Shown here in pieces: positions 10,923 to 21,880 of a stretch of 31,024 nt of DNA. The DNA comes from Spirogloea muscicola (taxonomy: Eukaryota > Streptophyta > Zygnematophyceae > Spirogloeales > Spirogloeaceae): the NCBI GenBank assembly GCA_009602725.1, contig WELB01000279.1:6488-37511 (forward strand), read 5' to 3'. Made by a program: the position numbers and the translations under genes. Numbering within the stretch: the first letter of the stretch is position 1; every line of letters starts with the position of its first letter. The notes beneath the pieces were generated by a model. It was not told the DNA's origin. It did not search any database and worked only from the letters and a program-made list of their open reading frames with translations.

Positions 10923-11030
10923 CCGCGCCGCGCCGCCGCGGCTCCCCAGCCGAAGCTCGCCTTCTCCAGCAAGCCCGAGCCTGCCGGCGGCGGCGGCGGC
11001 GCCAGGCCGAGCGGCGGCAAGGCCGCCAGG

Positions 11031-12792
11031 ATGGCGTCCCAGCAGGAGCCCGCGGACCCGGCGCACGAGAAGTACGAGGAGGGCAAGCAGCAGGGCCGCG
11101 TGAGTCGAGCCCACGTTCCTCACAACCAGCCCCGCCTTCATCACCTGCCTCGTATTCCAATTATATTGACTGATGTAGTCACCCTGTAGTCATGGTGTGC
11201 TAGCGGTAGTGCAGTGTGCTGCATGCGCATGCACTTCTTGCATGTCTATTGTAAGCCACATAAGAACGTGCTGAACATGTATTATTAAACACGAGAGTTT
11301 ACGATTCCCTGCCCACGCCGTGTCTCAGCATGGCAAAGATACCAAGTCTGTGGTGATAATGCCACATTATGAAATGCAGCCCGTGTCTTGTGTTTGTCAC
11401 ATTGCCGCTCGTCACATGCGAATCCGATAAGCCTGTTGTGCAGAGCTATGTGGAAGCCACGCAACAGAAGACTGCGGCGGCCGTCGACTCGGCCAAGGAG
11501 AAGCTGGCGCAGACCAAGGAGGCAACGTCACATAAGGCACAGGAGACCACTGACGCGGCGAGGCAGAGAGCGGCCAAGGCCCAGGAGCGGGCGTCCGAGG
11601 AGGCTCAGCGTGTCGCGCAGGCGGCGAGGCAGAAGTACGAGGAAGCGCTGCGGAAGGTGGAGGAGGCTAAGGAGTACACCGGCGAGAAGGCGGAGGAGAT
11701 GCGAAGGAGGGCCGCTGAGGCTGCCGAGGACGCCAAGCACCGGGCCGCCGAAAGCGCGCAGCGGGCTCGCGAGCTGGCGGCAGAGCAGCAGGGCAAGACG
11801 GCCGGTGTGGTGGAAAAGGTGCATAGATAGTTACCTTGATCAATTCGACAATGTATTCTGCTATTGGGCAGTCTGAGATCTTGACCACAATGTGCAACAC
11901 AACTGCATGCAGGTCCTGGAGACTCTGTAAGGGCTAGCATTTCACCTACTTGACGTTTTTCAATGTTCGTCAACGTAATCTAATGTGATTTCACATGACG
12001 AGTGTAATGACTGCTGGGTATTAACTACTACTTCTGCAGCTAGGCGAGCAGTTAAAGAGCGTGCTCGAGTCGGCCAAGGATACTCTTTTCCACTCTGGAG
12101 GCGAGCTGAAGGAGAAGGCGAAGGAGACCCAGGAAACGATGGCGCAGAGGGCGCAAGAGACCAAAGAGGCGACAGCCCAGAAAGCGCAGGAGGCCAAGGA
12201 GAAGACAGCACAGACAGCGCAGGAGACCAAGGAGAAGACAGCACAGAAAGCGCAGGAGACCAAGGAGGCGACAGCCCAGAAAGCGCAGGAGATCAAGGAG
12301 GCTACGGCTGAGAAGACGCAGAGGGCGGCCGAGGAGGCGGAGCAGAAGTACGAGGCGGCCAAGCAGCGTGCGGAGGAGGCAAAGCATCAGACGGGCGAGC
12401 GGGCCGAGGAGCTGCAGCGGCGCGCTGAGGAGGCCAAGGAGCAGGCAAAGCAGGAGGCCGACGAGAAGATGCGGCGCGCTCAAGAGGCCGCTGCTGAGCA
12501 GCAGGGCAAGGCCAGTGGCCTGCTTGAGAAGGTGATGGCATGGTGTCTCTTGAGCACAGCCCTTCATAGTGTGCAGATGTAAAGCTGCATGTACATCCGA
12601 AAGTTGTAATCTTCTCCGCGGAATTGAAGCAATGTTGCAGCGAAAAAGTGAAAATGCTTATGGTGATAGCAGGAGTGGATCACAGCGGTGCTAACAATGT
12701 TCCCATGTGCTCAGGTTGAGGAGCAGTTGGGGGGGTTGCTGGAGAAGGCCAAAGAAATTGTGGGGGGTGGAGGTGAGCACCAGCAGAAGTGA
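11031..12792 (+). CDS. Group 3 late embryogenesis abundant protein (LEA_4-like), 4 exons
   Basis: A probable stress protein: group-3 LEA proteins are unfolded in water, become helical on drying and protect membranes and proteins. Exons 11031-11099, 11444-11818, 12040-12531, 12715-12792 (TGA), all phase 0 with GT-AG borders; 337 residues. The start MASQQEPADPAHEKYEEGKQ is the first in-frame ATG after the CT tract; the frame stays open upstream, so a longer N-terminus hidden by the gap is possible. Sequence is almost only Ala, Glu, Lys, Gln, Arg and Thr, with 11-residue units such as AQKAQETKEKT (residues about 165-235). No signal peptide is seen with this start, so a cytosolic location is likely. 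Exons 2 and 3 end in similar modules (AAEQQGKTAGVVEK and AAEQQGKASGLLEK), suggesting exon duplication. Confidence 0.9.
12110..12320 (+). repeat. In-frame 33-bp tandem repeats in LEA exon 3
   Basis: About six units coding for variants of AQKAQETKEKT/A are arranged head to tail, with strong DNA similarity (GCGCAGGAGACCAAGGAG recurs). This matches the 11-residue periodicity of group-3 LEA proteins. Confidence 0.85.
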
Positions 12793-12997
12793 AACTGGTA
12801 TTCACACTATACTGATGTCCATGGCGGACAACTCTCTGGACTCTCGATGCCAGCTTCGCTAGCTGCTGTACATATTCTTGAGAGACGTTCTGCCAGAAGA
12901 CCCTTTTGTAGAGACAGCGACACAGTGACTTAGTAACGTGCACCTTGGGTTGCAAACTACATGAAGAAGAGCCAGCTATTCAGCTGCTGGAGAACCT

Positions 12998-13002
12998 TGT
13001 AA
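12998..13002 (+). other. Candidate poly(A) signal of the LEA gene
   Basis: TGTAA about 206 bases after the LEA stop codon, in the 701-base gap between the convergent LEA and eL42 genes. I see nothing else in that gap (12793-13493). Confidence 0.4.
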
Positions 13003-13493
13003 GCCTCCTTGAGTGCTACATACACGTATCCGCCCCCACAATGTCACACTCTCTCAACCTGCAAGAGTGCGTGGGTGCATGTGCTGCCATGGCAGTCCGC
13101 TAGATACTTAGTCACTTGATGGTGATCTTACCTTTCTCCGTCGCCCTAGACCTGGTCCACTGACCTTTTTGTGCACTAACTGTATGCTCGAATACGAGCA
13201 ATCCAAAGACTGAGGCATTGACACCGTGCAGAGGCTCTTAACTCTACGAGCACTCACGCATCCTGTAACTGGTACTGTGGAGTACCTCAATGAGCACTTA
13301 ACAGACCAGCATGGGTGCTGGTGGATAACATATGCTCACTTGATTGCATCCAGCATCAATAACCATCAGTGACCCCATCAAGCTGCAAAAGAAGAGAGCT
13401 CTTCTCTTGCTAAAGAAGTATACATTCATGCAAATCTGCATAACCGCCCAAGACAAGGGTGTCTCTTGCACCCAAGAGCAAGCTTAAGTAGGT

Positions 13494-14596
13494 CTAGAAG
13501 AGTGAAGTGCTCTTGCCCTTCTTGTCTCCGCCAATTTCGAAATGCTTACATCGCTGCAGATGGATACGCCAGCACAAAAGTGAACTCAGGCCCTATGCAG
13601 AAAACATCTTAAGGCTGTTTACTGATCTCTGAATCGTATATGGAACAATGCTGAGAACCTGACTTTAACAAGCAGGCCCTTCAGGAAAGCCCAAGTGGAG
13701 TGGGCTCTCTGCATACCTTAATCGCATGCTGCGTGACATGTTTGCAGATCTGACACTGCAGTCTCAGCACAATCTTCTTCGTGGTCTTGGCCTGCGTGCC
13801 ACACGAGATGACTCTGACTCACATCAGATAGAGTGCAGCACCTCCTACGAGGCGCGATACATGTCGCCCGCTTCCCTTTTGTACAGAATGCACACTCCTC
13901 AAGTTGAGCACAAGCGCGTTGGCTCAACATAACTACTGCTACGAATTGTACCTTCTTGTGAAACACAGGCTTCGTCTGGCCGCCAAAGCCAGACTGCTTG
14001 CGGTCGTACCGTCGCTTTCCTGGATACATCGCAGAGCAGAGCACCGAGTCTCAGCCACATTAGCCTTGATAGCAACAACCATCTGGCACGTCTAAGTTGC
14101 TCCTCTCCTAGCATCCGCCGTGATTTGAGAGACGGTCAGAGCAAGCCCCGAGATGGAATCAGCCCGTCTAGTGATAGAGCCGCACGGAGCCCCGTGTGAG
14201 CCGCCGGCGCAGGTATGTCGCGGCGGCCCACCTTGGGCGTAGAGGCTGTCCTTGCCCTTCTTGTACTGCGTCACCTTGTGCAGCGTGTGCTTCTTGCACT
14301 CCTTGCCCGCGCAGAAGGACTTCTTCGTCTTCAGAACGTTCACCTGAGACGGCAGCATGGGGTGCGGGCGGCCTCAGCGACCGCTGACTTGACGAGCGCC
14401 GAAGGCGCACTGGGGCCCATGCCCACCGGAGCTGGAACAACGGCACCGGCGGCGACGCCGGCGGCAGCGACGGCGGCGGCGACGGCGACGGCGACGCCGG
14501 CACAGGCGGTCCTCGCCGTCGCCGCTTCGCCGCGGCCCCCGTTGCCAGAGGACCCCACGGAGACCATGGCGAGGTGGGCAGAGAGGCCTTTACCAT
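13494..14596 (-). CDS. RPL36A: 60S ribosomal protein eL42 (L44e / RPL36A), 5 exons, complete
   Basis: Component of the large cytosolic ribosomal subunit near the tRNA exit site. Exons on the minus strand: ATG alone at 14596-14594 (donor GTAAAG), 14343-14232, 14019-13952, 13791-13717, 13553-13494 (TAG). All phases agree and the product is 105 residues, the normal family length. Diagnostic blocks: [74 protein letters not shown] and [16 protein letters not shown]. Zinc-binding Cys residues are present as the pairs around residues 12/17 and in LQCQIC/RC. Residue 56 is Pro, the form linked to cycloheximide sensitivity in yeast and green algae. The ATG-only first exon is typical of this gene in many eukaryotes. 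Small ribosomal exons are easily missed by long-frame searches. Confidence 0.96.
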
Positions 14597-14660
14597 GGCT
14601 CGCCCTCGTCGGCAGGCGGCTTTGGCGGCGGCGGCGGCGGCGGCGGCGGCGAGAGGGGCG
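14400..14660. repeat. GCC/GGC-rich low-complexity block around the eL42 start
   Basis: Trinucleotide-rich DNA covers the eL42 first intron, its ATG and the 5' flank, including a (GGC)n run at 14629-14650. It opens long Ala/Arg-rich frames on both strands that have no independent support. Confidence 0.65.
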
Positions 14661-14706
14661 CCCGGCGAACGCGGCGGCGGTCCTGCGCGGCGATTAGCCC
14701 GCGACC

Positions 14707-14721
14707 TTAAACCCTGAACCC
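14707..14721. promoter_or_regulatory. Telo-box-like motif upstream of eL42
   Basis: CTTAAACCCTGAACCC differs by one base from the plant telo-box AAACCCTAA and sits about 110 bases upstream of the eL42 ATG. Telo-boxes are well known in plant ribosomal-protein gene promoters; function in this organism is inference. Confidence 0.4.
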
Positions 14722-14994
14722 GGGGGGGCGTGGAGGGAGGTTGACGGGGCGTCGTAGGGTGCCACCTCCCTCCTCGCCTGCCGCCGTCCGATGTGCGCGA
14801 TGATCTATGTGACCCAGACGGCAGGGCGAGCAGTCAGCGTCAGCCCTTCTCTTTCGCGTCAAGCGCCAGCGTCAGCGCCAGCGTCACCCTTGCCTCACAC
14901 CGTCTCACCGTAGCTGCCTCCCAAATCATCTTTCTTTCCATTTCATTTATTCTATATCACATCATTTTAACATGAATGTTTTCCTCTTCACTTC

Positions 14995-15047
14995 CCTCTG
15001 TATGCCCCTGACTGGCGTTTACAGCCGCTCAGAAGTCAGCAGCCGTA
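14995..15047 (+). repeat. Short dispersed repeat, copy 2
   Basis: Same ordered blocks as 10056-10113 (CCCTCTGTATGC, TTTACAGCC, TCAGCAGCCG). Confidence 0.45.
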
Positions 15048-15304
15048 AGTTCAGTTTCATTCGCCGCGCACTCTGATTATCGAGGTACAGAGAGAGGCTC
15101 TCGTTTGCATTCCGGGAGTGCAGAACGTACGTCGCAGATGCGACTAGCCCAAGTGCCGCGGCGGCTGTCGACCGCCGAAGCTACGGCAATGCGAGGCTTG
15201 GAGAAGTTTTGCGCAGGCCTCGGTTAGCGCAGCACGGCAATGAGCGGCGGTGGCTGCGTCGTGGAGAGTGCGCAGGCTGGATGGAAACCGCTTGGTAATC
15301 AAAG

Positions 15305-15475
15305 ATAGGGTTCGGGGTTAGGGTTAGGGCGTAGGGTCTCGATAGTTTGGGCGGCGTGCTCCTGGTAACCTCGCTGCTGCCACTGGCGGCGCAGTACACG
15401 ATCGTAACAGCCGACGAAGTGAGAGCAGCATTGACATTTTAGGGGTTTGGATTAGGGTTTTGGGTTGAGAGGTAC
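15305..15475 (+). repeat. Telomere-like GGGTTAG motifs upstream of the GH31 gene
   Basis: Two clusters, GGGTTCGGGGTTAGGGTTAGGG at 15309-15330 and TTTTAGGGGTTTGGATTAGG onward at 15438-15475, end about 30 bases before the GH31 ATG. Units vary, so this is an interstitial or regulatory block and not a chromosome end. Confidence 0.7.
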
Positions 15476-15505
15476 AGGGTTCAGGCAGCGGGACGCGGCT
15501 TGGAG

Positions 15506-18500
15506 ATGCCGTCTCCTGGGCAGCCAGGCCTTGGAGCGACCACTCCCAGCCGCCGACGCGGTCGAGGCCCCTGGAGGCCACCATGGCAGGTGCTGGCGGT
15601 TCCTGCTGTGCTCGCCCTACTGGCATGGACGGCGTACTCGGTGCTGCGACCCAAGCGCACGCTCGAGATTGGCAACTCCAGGCAAGCAGGCTCAACCCTC
15701 CACGACCTCAATGCTGCTGGCTCTGTTTGATCCATACAATGTATACATTACTGCTCATGCTTCTTCAAAGATGTCTTTTAGAATTTTGCCTGCTTAATTG
15801 GTGGCTCTGGTCAATTGGGTGTATTCCTATCCTATTTGGAAGCCCCCTCGCAAGTCTACAGCAAGGCAGACCTGCGTAGTGCATCTCTGACTTTGCTTCG
15901 GGTTGCTAAGTTAGCTCCTCGAGAAAGGGTAGTACACCATGGAGGTGAATGATAACAATAGTACTATAACAGTCCAGAATTGGGTTGAGGTTTCTGAGCA
16001 TCTAGGGCCTGGGTGACCTTCGGAAGCTCAGGGGTCCTCATAGCGACACTGCTAAGACGTCCTTGCTGCAATGGGTGCACAAAATGAAGTTCGCGTTTGA
16101 GGAGGACGGCCACAGTGTCTTCTCATACCACGACACTGATGGCTCTGGCGGCGTGATTCCCATTCTGCCGCTCGTTGTCGATGGCTTCTCAGTTGCAGGC
16201 CTCCAAGTTCGGACAAGCTGGCCACCGATAGCCAGCTGGTCTCAAGATGCGGACGCTATGGACTTAGGTACAGGGGAATGCCCCACACTTAGCCATTCTC
16301 TTAGTCTACAGCCTCCCCTGTTGCCAATGCTTGTACGCATACATCCTCTGTGCGACTGTAAGCTGAGCAGAGTCGCACATTTTAATCAAGACCAAAGCCC
16401 TGCAACACAAATCCTCACAATGTAGCAGTGGGAGCCTTAGTACTTAGGGGGTCCAGAAGTCCAGCATACATATCTCTTGACACAATGCAGCCTCCTGAGT
16501 GTCAATTTACTTTCTTGCGCTCTTACTGCACTTGTAAGCCAGACAGATGGTTGCACGTGACCCCACCACGTGCTGTTTTCACACGTCTTTGTCTTGAAGT
16601 TCCCTCAACTAGATGGTATTTAGTCTCATCTGAAGCGTATATCCTACAAATGGAGCCCTTAAAGGCTTGCAGATTAGCAATGGCCTCCTTGTGGATCTAT
16701 TGCTGCAGGCACGCCACAGCTAGGACTGATGGTGTCGCTTGAGGAGGTGGGCACGAAAGCCGTTGCTGTAACGTGGACTGTGCAAGACCCGGAAGCACAC
16801 AACGCCGGTGTGAATTTTGTTCTCAGTATCAATACGGGTTACTCGTCATGGTACAGTGGCGGCGAGAGATTCAACGCCGTGGACCAACGTGGCAACCGGC
16901 TGCCCATGTATAGCGACGACCAAAAGAAGGGCAATGTGGTGAGTAGCTGCTGTTGAAGCCTTTCAACGGGCTGACTGATGTTGACAATAAGGATTCCAGG
17001 TCACTGTTAAGGTCGGTAACCAGTTCCAAGCTGGTAAAAGTCTCTTAGGGTCAGAGAATACAGTCACTTAGTCTCAGCGTTCTCGCGTCTTCACTGACCT
17101 GCAGGCTGAAAAATCGTACAAGCCGGTGCCTTTTGTGATGAGCAGCCTTGGATTCGGAGTCTGGGTGGACAGTTATGCACCTGGGACTTTTGACTTGAAC
17201 CACCAGGATGACCCGGACTGTCTTGTACACCCTTAATTCTTAAGCCTTACTGCCTAGCCTTGGTACCCTGTGTCTGCAAGAGTCTCCATAATATGCATTT
17301 AGTGAAGTTGTTTGAGAACGCTGCAAGACCTTGACTGGTGACAGTGCGGTTCAGCAAACAGCAGAAGCAGAAGTGCGGTTATGTGATTTTTAATTGTCAC
17401 TTAGCTGACCTGACAGTCTTCCTGACACGTGAAGGCGGACTTGAGTTGCAGGTCGTGCGGTACACCGTGACAGATTCGCTGCGCGTCGTCTTCATTGGCG
17501 GGCCGAAGCTGTTAGATGTACTGGCCGAGTTCACGCGGCTCTCGGGCCGCCCGGATGTCCCGCCGGCCTGGGCTTTTGCCCCGTGGAAGGGCCGTGATGT
17601 GCACTTTAATTGCTCGGAGGCAAGCACCATCTCTGCGGCAGCCTTGCCTGAGATCCAGTAAGACAGCTAGCATGTTACATTACTTGCATTAGCCAGATTG
17701 GAGTGGAAGCACCAGGTCTCTCAAGTTGGACCATACCAACCAATCTCAGTTGATCCTTCTTACTAGTCATCCATTCATGGGTCCTCAGGTGATCGAAGAT
17801 GCGGAGCTCTCTAGAAAGTATGGGATTCCAGCGTCTGTCATCCTCATTGACAGCCCCTGGGCGACAGGTTACAACGACTTTGTGCTCAACCGGGACCAAT
17901 TTAGCGACCCCGAGGCCATGTTCAAGCGCCTCAAGCAACTCGGGTGCAGACCCTGCCTAGACGCCTCATTAAGGCTCTCTTATGTATATTAAGGCTCTTT
18001 TATGTATATTCACAAAGGTGCTGTATAGCAACCTCTATCACTGCCCAACTGATTTAGGAGAGCTGTTTTGTACACCGAATGTGCAGCTTTTACAACATCT
18101 TCTGGCTTACCCCATTTGTCAATAAAGAGAACCGCCAGGACATGCACGGAATCGACACTGGTCCATCTGCCAACTACGAGGAGGCGTCGGTGAACGGTTA
18201 CCTTGTGCAGAATGGGTCTGCAGGGCCGCAGGTGAGCAGAGACCTGCACCTAGGCAGGCAACATTTGGTACAAGAAAACACAACACGATAAAGAGTGCCA
18301 AGGTATTTTATTCATGGCCACATGACTTCATACTAGTCGACTAGACGATGTTTGCAAAATGGCACAAAAAAGTGGACATTTTGCACTACAGCATAATTAA
18401 GGAAGACAGCCTCTGGGAACTTTTGCCTGATTTGACATTCACTTGACTTTGTTCAGATGGTTTGACTATGAGTGTATTGGACCTCCTGTATCTGTTGTCC

Positions 18501-21035
18501 TATATAAAGACCTCTCGGCTTCTCTCTGCTATGCTGAAGAGGGACTAAAGACATAGCCATGTCTTGGCATTAAGGGCTCAGATACCTGATATGATGCCTT
18601 GCTAGTGCAGCTGGTTAAGTGGTGGAAGGGATATGGTGGGAGAGTGGACTTCACTAACCCTCGAGCAGTGGACTTCTGGCACCGGAGCCTCAACTTGACA
18701 CTGCAATGGGGCACGGCGCGGGGCTTCAAGTGCGACGATGGCGAGGGGAACTACTTCAAGGAGGGCGCGACGTTCTTCGACGGCACGCCTCTGACTCTCA
18801 TGCGCCTCCGGGTTAGCTCTTCCTTGTCCTTGAGAAAACCCACCTGTGACATTCCTGAAGCTCATTCATTAACTTACATGAGTTACACGATCCGTCCGCT
18901 GTGTCTGCTAAGATAAGTATGTGAGGCTTGCGTTTCTTTGAGTAGATGGACCAGCTGGTGAAGAGCTGGCTTACTCATCATGGATTTTTCCTTCTGGAGG
19001 CTTCTTATCTGGCTTGCATACCAGGCTCTGGGCCAAGGAGTTGAAGCTTGGAGTTTGCCTGCATGAGTATCCTCGAGGAGGTTGTCAGCCGCTGCTAAGC
19101 ACTGTGGAGCTTTCTGCAGTATCAGGAGAAGTATATGGATGCAATGTACTCGTTTGTCAAGAGATCTTTGGGGGGAGACGGTGTTATCATGGCTCGAAGT
19201 GCTTTCACCGGAACAGCCAAGTGCGATCCGGAGACTATCTCTGCCAGGCTCATAGCTCCAATTTGTGCAAATAAATCCAGAGCCAATCCCATTGGATTTA
19301 TTGACTTACCGACAGCACGCCAGCCATTTTGAGTAAAGTAGCAGTGGCAGGTGCAAGCAGAGAGCAAGCGTCTAAGCATGTTGAGGTGGGCGGAGGTGAG
19401 GCAGGTCGTTTGTGTGGGCGGGCGATCAGCGGGCAACGTGAACTGAGGCTGTGGGCCTGCCGAGCGTCATCATAGCGGGGCAAACCGCTGCAGCCTCCGG
19501 GCTGTTTCTGTGGGGCCACGACATTGCCGGCTATTTTGGCAAGGTCATCGAGAAAGAATTATTCCTGCGTTGGGCGCAGCTTGGGTGAGGACCAGTGCCA
19601 GATCCATTAACCCTGAGAATTCTACAGCTCTGAACCCCAGTGGCAGCTGACCAACTTTTGGCATGCACTGTACTCCGTCAACCTGTCGCGCCTGTATCAA
19701 GCAGACCCCTACATTTACCACAGAAATCAAGCAGACCCTACATGTACACAGAATCACTTTTTTGTGCTTCACAGCTATCAGTTGAGAATGCATGGCAAGA
19801 CTTCTCCATGTAGCAATCTGGTGGCCTGGCAGTAGTAGTGATTGCTTTGATAAGCAACTTGTCAGAAGAGGGCAATAAGGAAGAAATCTGACAATTGTTC
19901 CCAGAGTCTGCTCTGACGCAAGCGTGTTATGGTGGCTGCCGGTGCCCTATCGCCGCTCATGCACCAGTTCGGGCAGGCCAACAATGGGCCCTGGAACTAT
20001 AACGAGGAGACCATCTCAATCTACAGGACGTTTGCACGGCTCCACCTCTCCTTGAACCCCTACCTCATGGAAGCGGCACACATGGCCGCTGAGACGGGAG
20101 GGCCCATCATTTGCCCTATGGCCCTGTGCTTTCAAGCCGACCCGAATGCAAGGTCGCGACAGTGGCAGTACCTCCTTGGCCCAGACATACTCGTCGCCCC
20201 AATTTACAAGCCCGGTTCGAGCGTCTCCGTGAGTCTCTTGGACAACTCATGACTCGTTGTGACGCATCAATACTCATGTCCCTAACAGAAGTTGTCGAGG
20301 AGGTGAAAGCCAGCAAACTGTGTATCCTGCAAGGGTTCCAGTCAACTTGCAAGCACAGAGGTCGCCGTTGGTGCGTAAGCTGCATCCGGCAAGGGGTTGC
20401 AGAGTGGCTCTCTTATCAACATTCTTATGTTTCCCCTCAGGTGTACTTCCCCGAGAACACTGCGTGGGTGGACTTCTTCAGTGGCGGGCATGTCCAGGGC
20501 ATGGGTTCCGAGCTGCTCGTGGCTGTCCCGCTGGACAAGATGGCGCTGTATGTTCGGTTGGGGGCCATCCTGGAGACCATATCAGAGCATGTGGACACGC
20601 TGGTACCACGGGGCCCAGATACAGACGCCTCTGTCAAAACCCTGGGGAGGTATGTCCTCGTCTCCATCAGCCTGCGACTAAGACACTGTATCACATACTG
20701 TGTACGACTTTCAAGCTTAATATGCTGGCATGGACAGATGGCCAGTATTGGCACTCCATCTATTAAGCAGATAGATGATGTGAGCACAGGTGCGACCAAT
20801 TATTCACCCCTCATTCAGACTTTCAGCCATTACATCACAGAGGTACTTGTCAATCTGACCTCCGCTTGCCACTTATTTCCCTCTCCGTGCTTTCTGCTCT
20901 GTGTGCAGCCAGCGCATTCTGCAGCTGTGGGCCGGTGAGGGAGTCTGGACTTTAAGGACGCGAGAAGGCCTCCAAGTCGTAAGACGCACACACGGTGGAC
21001 ATGGAGTGCTGGAGCTGAGAACCCCGGCGGCTTGA
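15506..21035 (+). CDS. GH31 alpha-glycosidase with N-terminal membrane anchor, 13 exons, two apparent lesions
   Basis: Predicted retaining alpha-glycosidase (alpha-glucosidase/xylosidase group), anchored with the catalytic part in the secretory lumen or outside. Exons: 15506-15681, 16032-16267, 16709-16938, 17105-17224, 17452-17619, 17789-17943, 18087-18231, 18611-18811, 19120-19220, 19405-19584, 19943-20228, 20441-20649, 20909-21035 (TGA); 777 residues. Phases agree throughout. Residues 27-47 form a signal anchor. Family blocks: GVWVDSYAPGTFDL, AWAFAPWKGRDVH, VILIDSPWATGYN, FWLTPFVNKEN, nucleophile Asp452 in GFKCDDGE, acid/base Asp518 in WAGDQ, GHDIAGY, RWAQLGALSPLM and GPDILVAPI. The 66-residue spacing of the two Asp equals that in E. 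coli YicI. Introns 1 and 5 use GC donors. Defects: codon 523 is TGA where the family has Trp, and intron 10 lacks an AG acceptor. Read as drawn, the protein stops five residues after Asp518. Confidence 0.9.
17968..18010 (+). repeat. 21-bp tandem duplication in GH31 intron 6
   Basis: ATTAAGGCTCTCTTATGTAT and then a near-identical unit follow each other inside the intron. No effect on coding. Confidence 0.8.
18232..18610. other. GH31 intron 7
   Basis: A 379-base AT-richer intron (donor GTGAGC, acceptor TAGTGCAG). I see no nested gene or repeat in it. The other long introns (350 bases for intron 1, 441 for intron 2, 308 for intron 8) are similarly empty. Confidence 0.7.
19439..19441 (+). other. 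In-frame TGA at a conserved Trp codon of GH31 exon 10
   Basis: Exon 10 reads WAGDQRAT, then TGA, then TEAVGLPSVIIAG. GH31 relatives have Trp here, so TGA replaces an expected TGG (apparent G-to-A at 19441). Phase on both sides is otherwise intact. Confidence 0.85.
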
Positions 21036-21207
21036 GTCTTGGAGCTGCACTTCATGTTCCAGAATGTGCTAGAAGTCAGTATCACGCATGGCAGCTGGCT
21101 GTCGAGGACATCGAGTGACTGCAGCCATGCTCAGAGCTTGGGCCGCAACGTCTCAGCATGTCCGTTGACACTCCAGAAGGGTCGCACTAAGGTCGTGTAC
21201 AAATCCT

Positions 21208-21212
21208 TGTAA
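21208..21212 (+). other. Candidate poly(A) signal of the GH31 gene
   Basis: TGTAA about 175 bases after the GH31 stop codon, a usual distance for green-algal 3' UTRs. Confidence 0.5.
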
Positions 21213-21584
21213 TGTATGCTTGTAGCTCACACGGAACCCACGATGAAGAGGTACAGCTGAGATGAGATTTTTATATCTTCTTACATGAGAGTTCCATGGC
21301 AGGCTAACATTCTTTTCTTTGTATTCACATTGTATTCAATCTTCTCCATGTTCTGGAGTGACCTATGAAGGGGCGAAAATTTCTTCAAGTTGCAAGAGCG
21401 GTAGTTGCATGGTAGTGCACGCATCGCAGAAAAGGACCACACGTGGGCGTCGCTTCTTGTTGCGTGGCTCATGGCGTTTCAAGAATGCTTTGGCGTTTCA
21501 AGAATGCTGGCAAATAACGTCAAGCAAGACTAGTGGCGAGACAGAAAGACATGGAAGACATGGCAGATGGGTAATTGCATAATA

Positions 21585-21665
21585 AAGAGCTCATCCAATA
21601 GAAGCCAGTGGCTGTGAAAAGCCAGCCCGAAAAGAATGAACAAGGCCCAAAGGGCCGAAGGATTG
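21585..21665 (+). repeat. R1 hairpin repeat, single copy
   Basis: AGCTCATCCAATAGAAGCCAG, then GGCTGTGAAAAGCCAGCCC and GAAAAGAATGAACAAGGCCC. It is one of the cleanest copies and shows the short hairpin GGCTG..AAAAG..CAGCC. Confidence 0.7.
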
Positions 21666-21880
21666 GTAAATGAAAGCAAAGGCAGGAACAAATGTGTAAT
21701 GAGTGATGTAAGGGCCTGAGCGGCCTGAGCTGCAGTCGAGGCTAAGCATGGAGGTCGCAATAATGTACATTGCTTCAGGGATCTCTAAGCCCAGGAACTA
21801 AATAGTATGATGTGCGCAGCCTTGCTGCAGGGCCGCATGGCCATGACATGAATGTGAATATGCATGATCGAGGTGATCAT

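Larger units (their letters stand above)
14597..15505. promoter_or_regulatory. Shared 5' region of divergent eL42 and GH31 genes
   Basis: About 909 bases separate the two start codons, so both promoters must lie here or overlap. It holds the short dispersed repeat at 14995-15047 and telomere-like motifs near each gene start (14707-14721; 15305-15336; 15438-15475). No clear TATA box was found. Confidence 0.45.
21036..21880. other. Intergenic region between convergent GH31 and root-cap-like copy A
   Basis: Contains the two 3' UTRs, the TGTAA signal, and one R1 hairpin repeat at about 21585-21665. No coding exon recognised. Confidence 0.6.

Noticed and set aside
11913-11926. Possible 14-base microexon in the LEA gene (between CATGCAG and GTAAGG)
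   Set aside because: Including it would shift the frame; direct splicing 11818 to 12040 keeps phase 0 and a sensible protein.
14215-14697. Ala/Thr-rich plus-strand frame of 160 codons
   Set aside because: It lies antisense to eL42 exon 2, intron 1 and the start codon, in trinucleotide-repeat DNA.
19439-19441. TGA read as selenocysteine
   Set aside because: The homologous residue is Trp, not Cys, and GH31 enzymes are not known selenoproteins.
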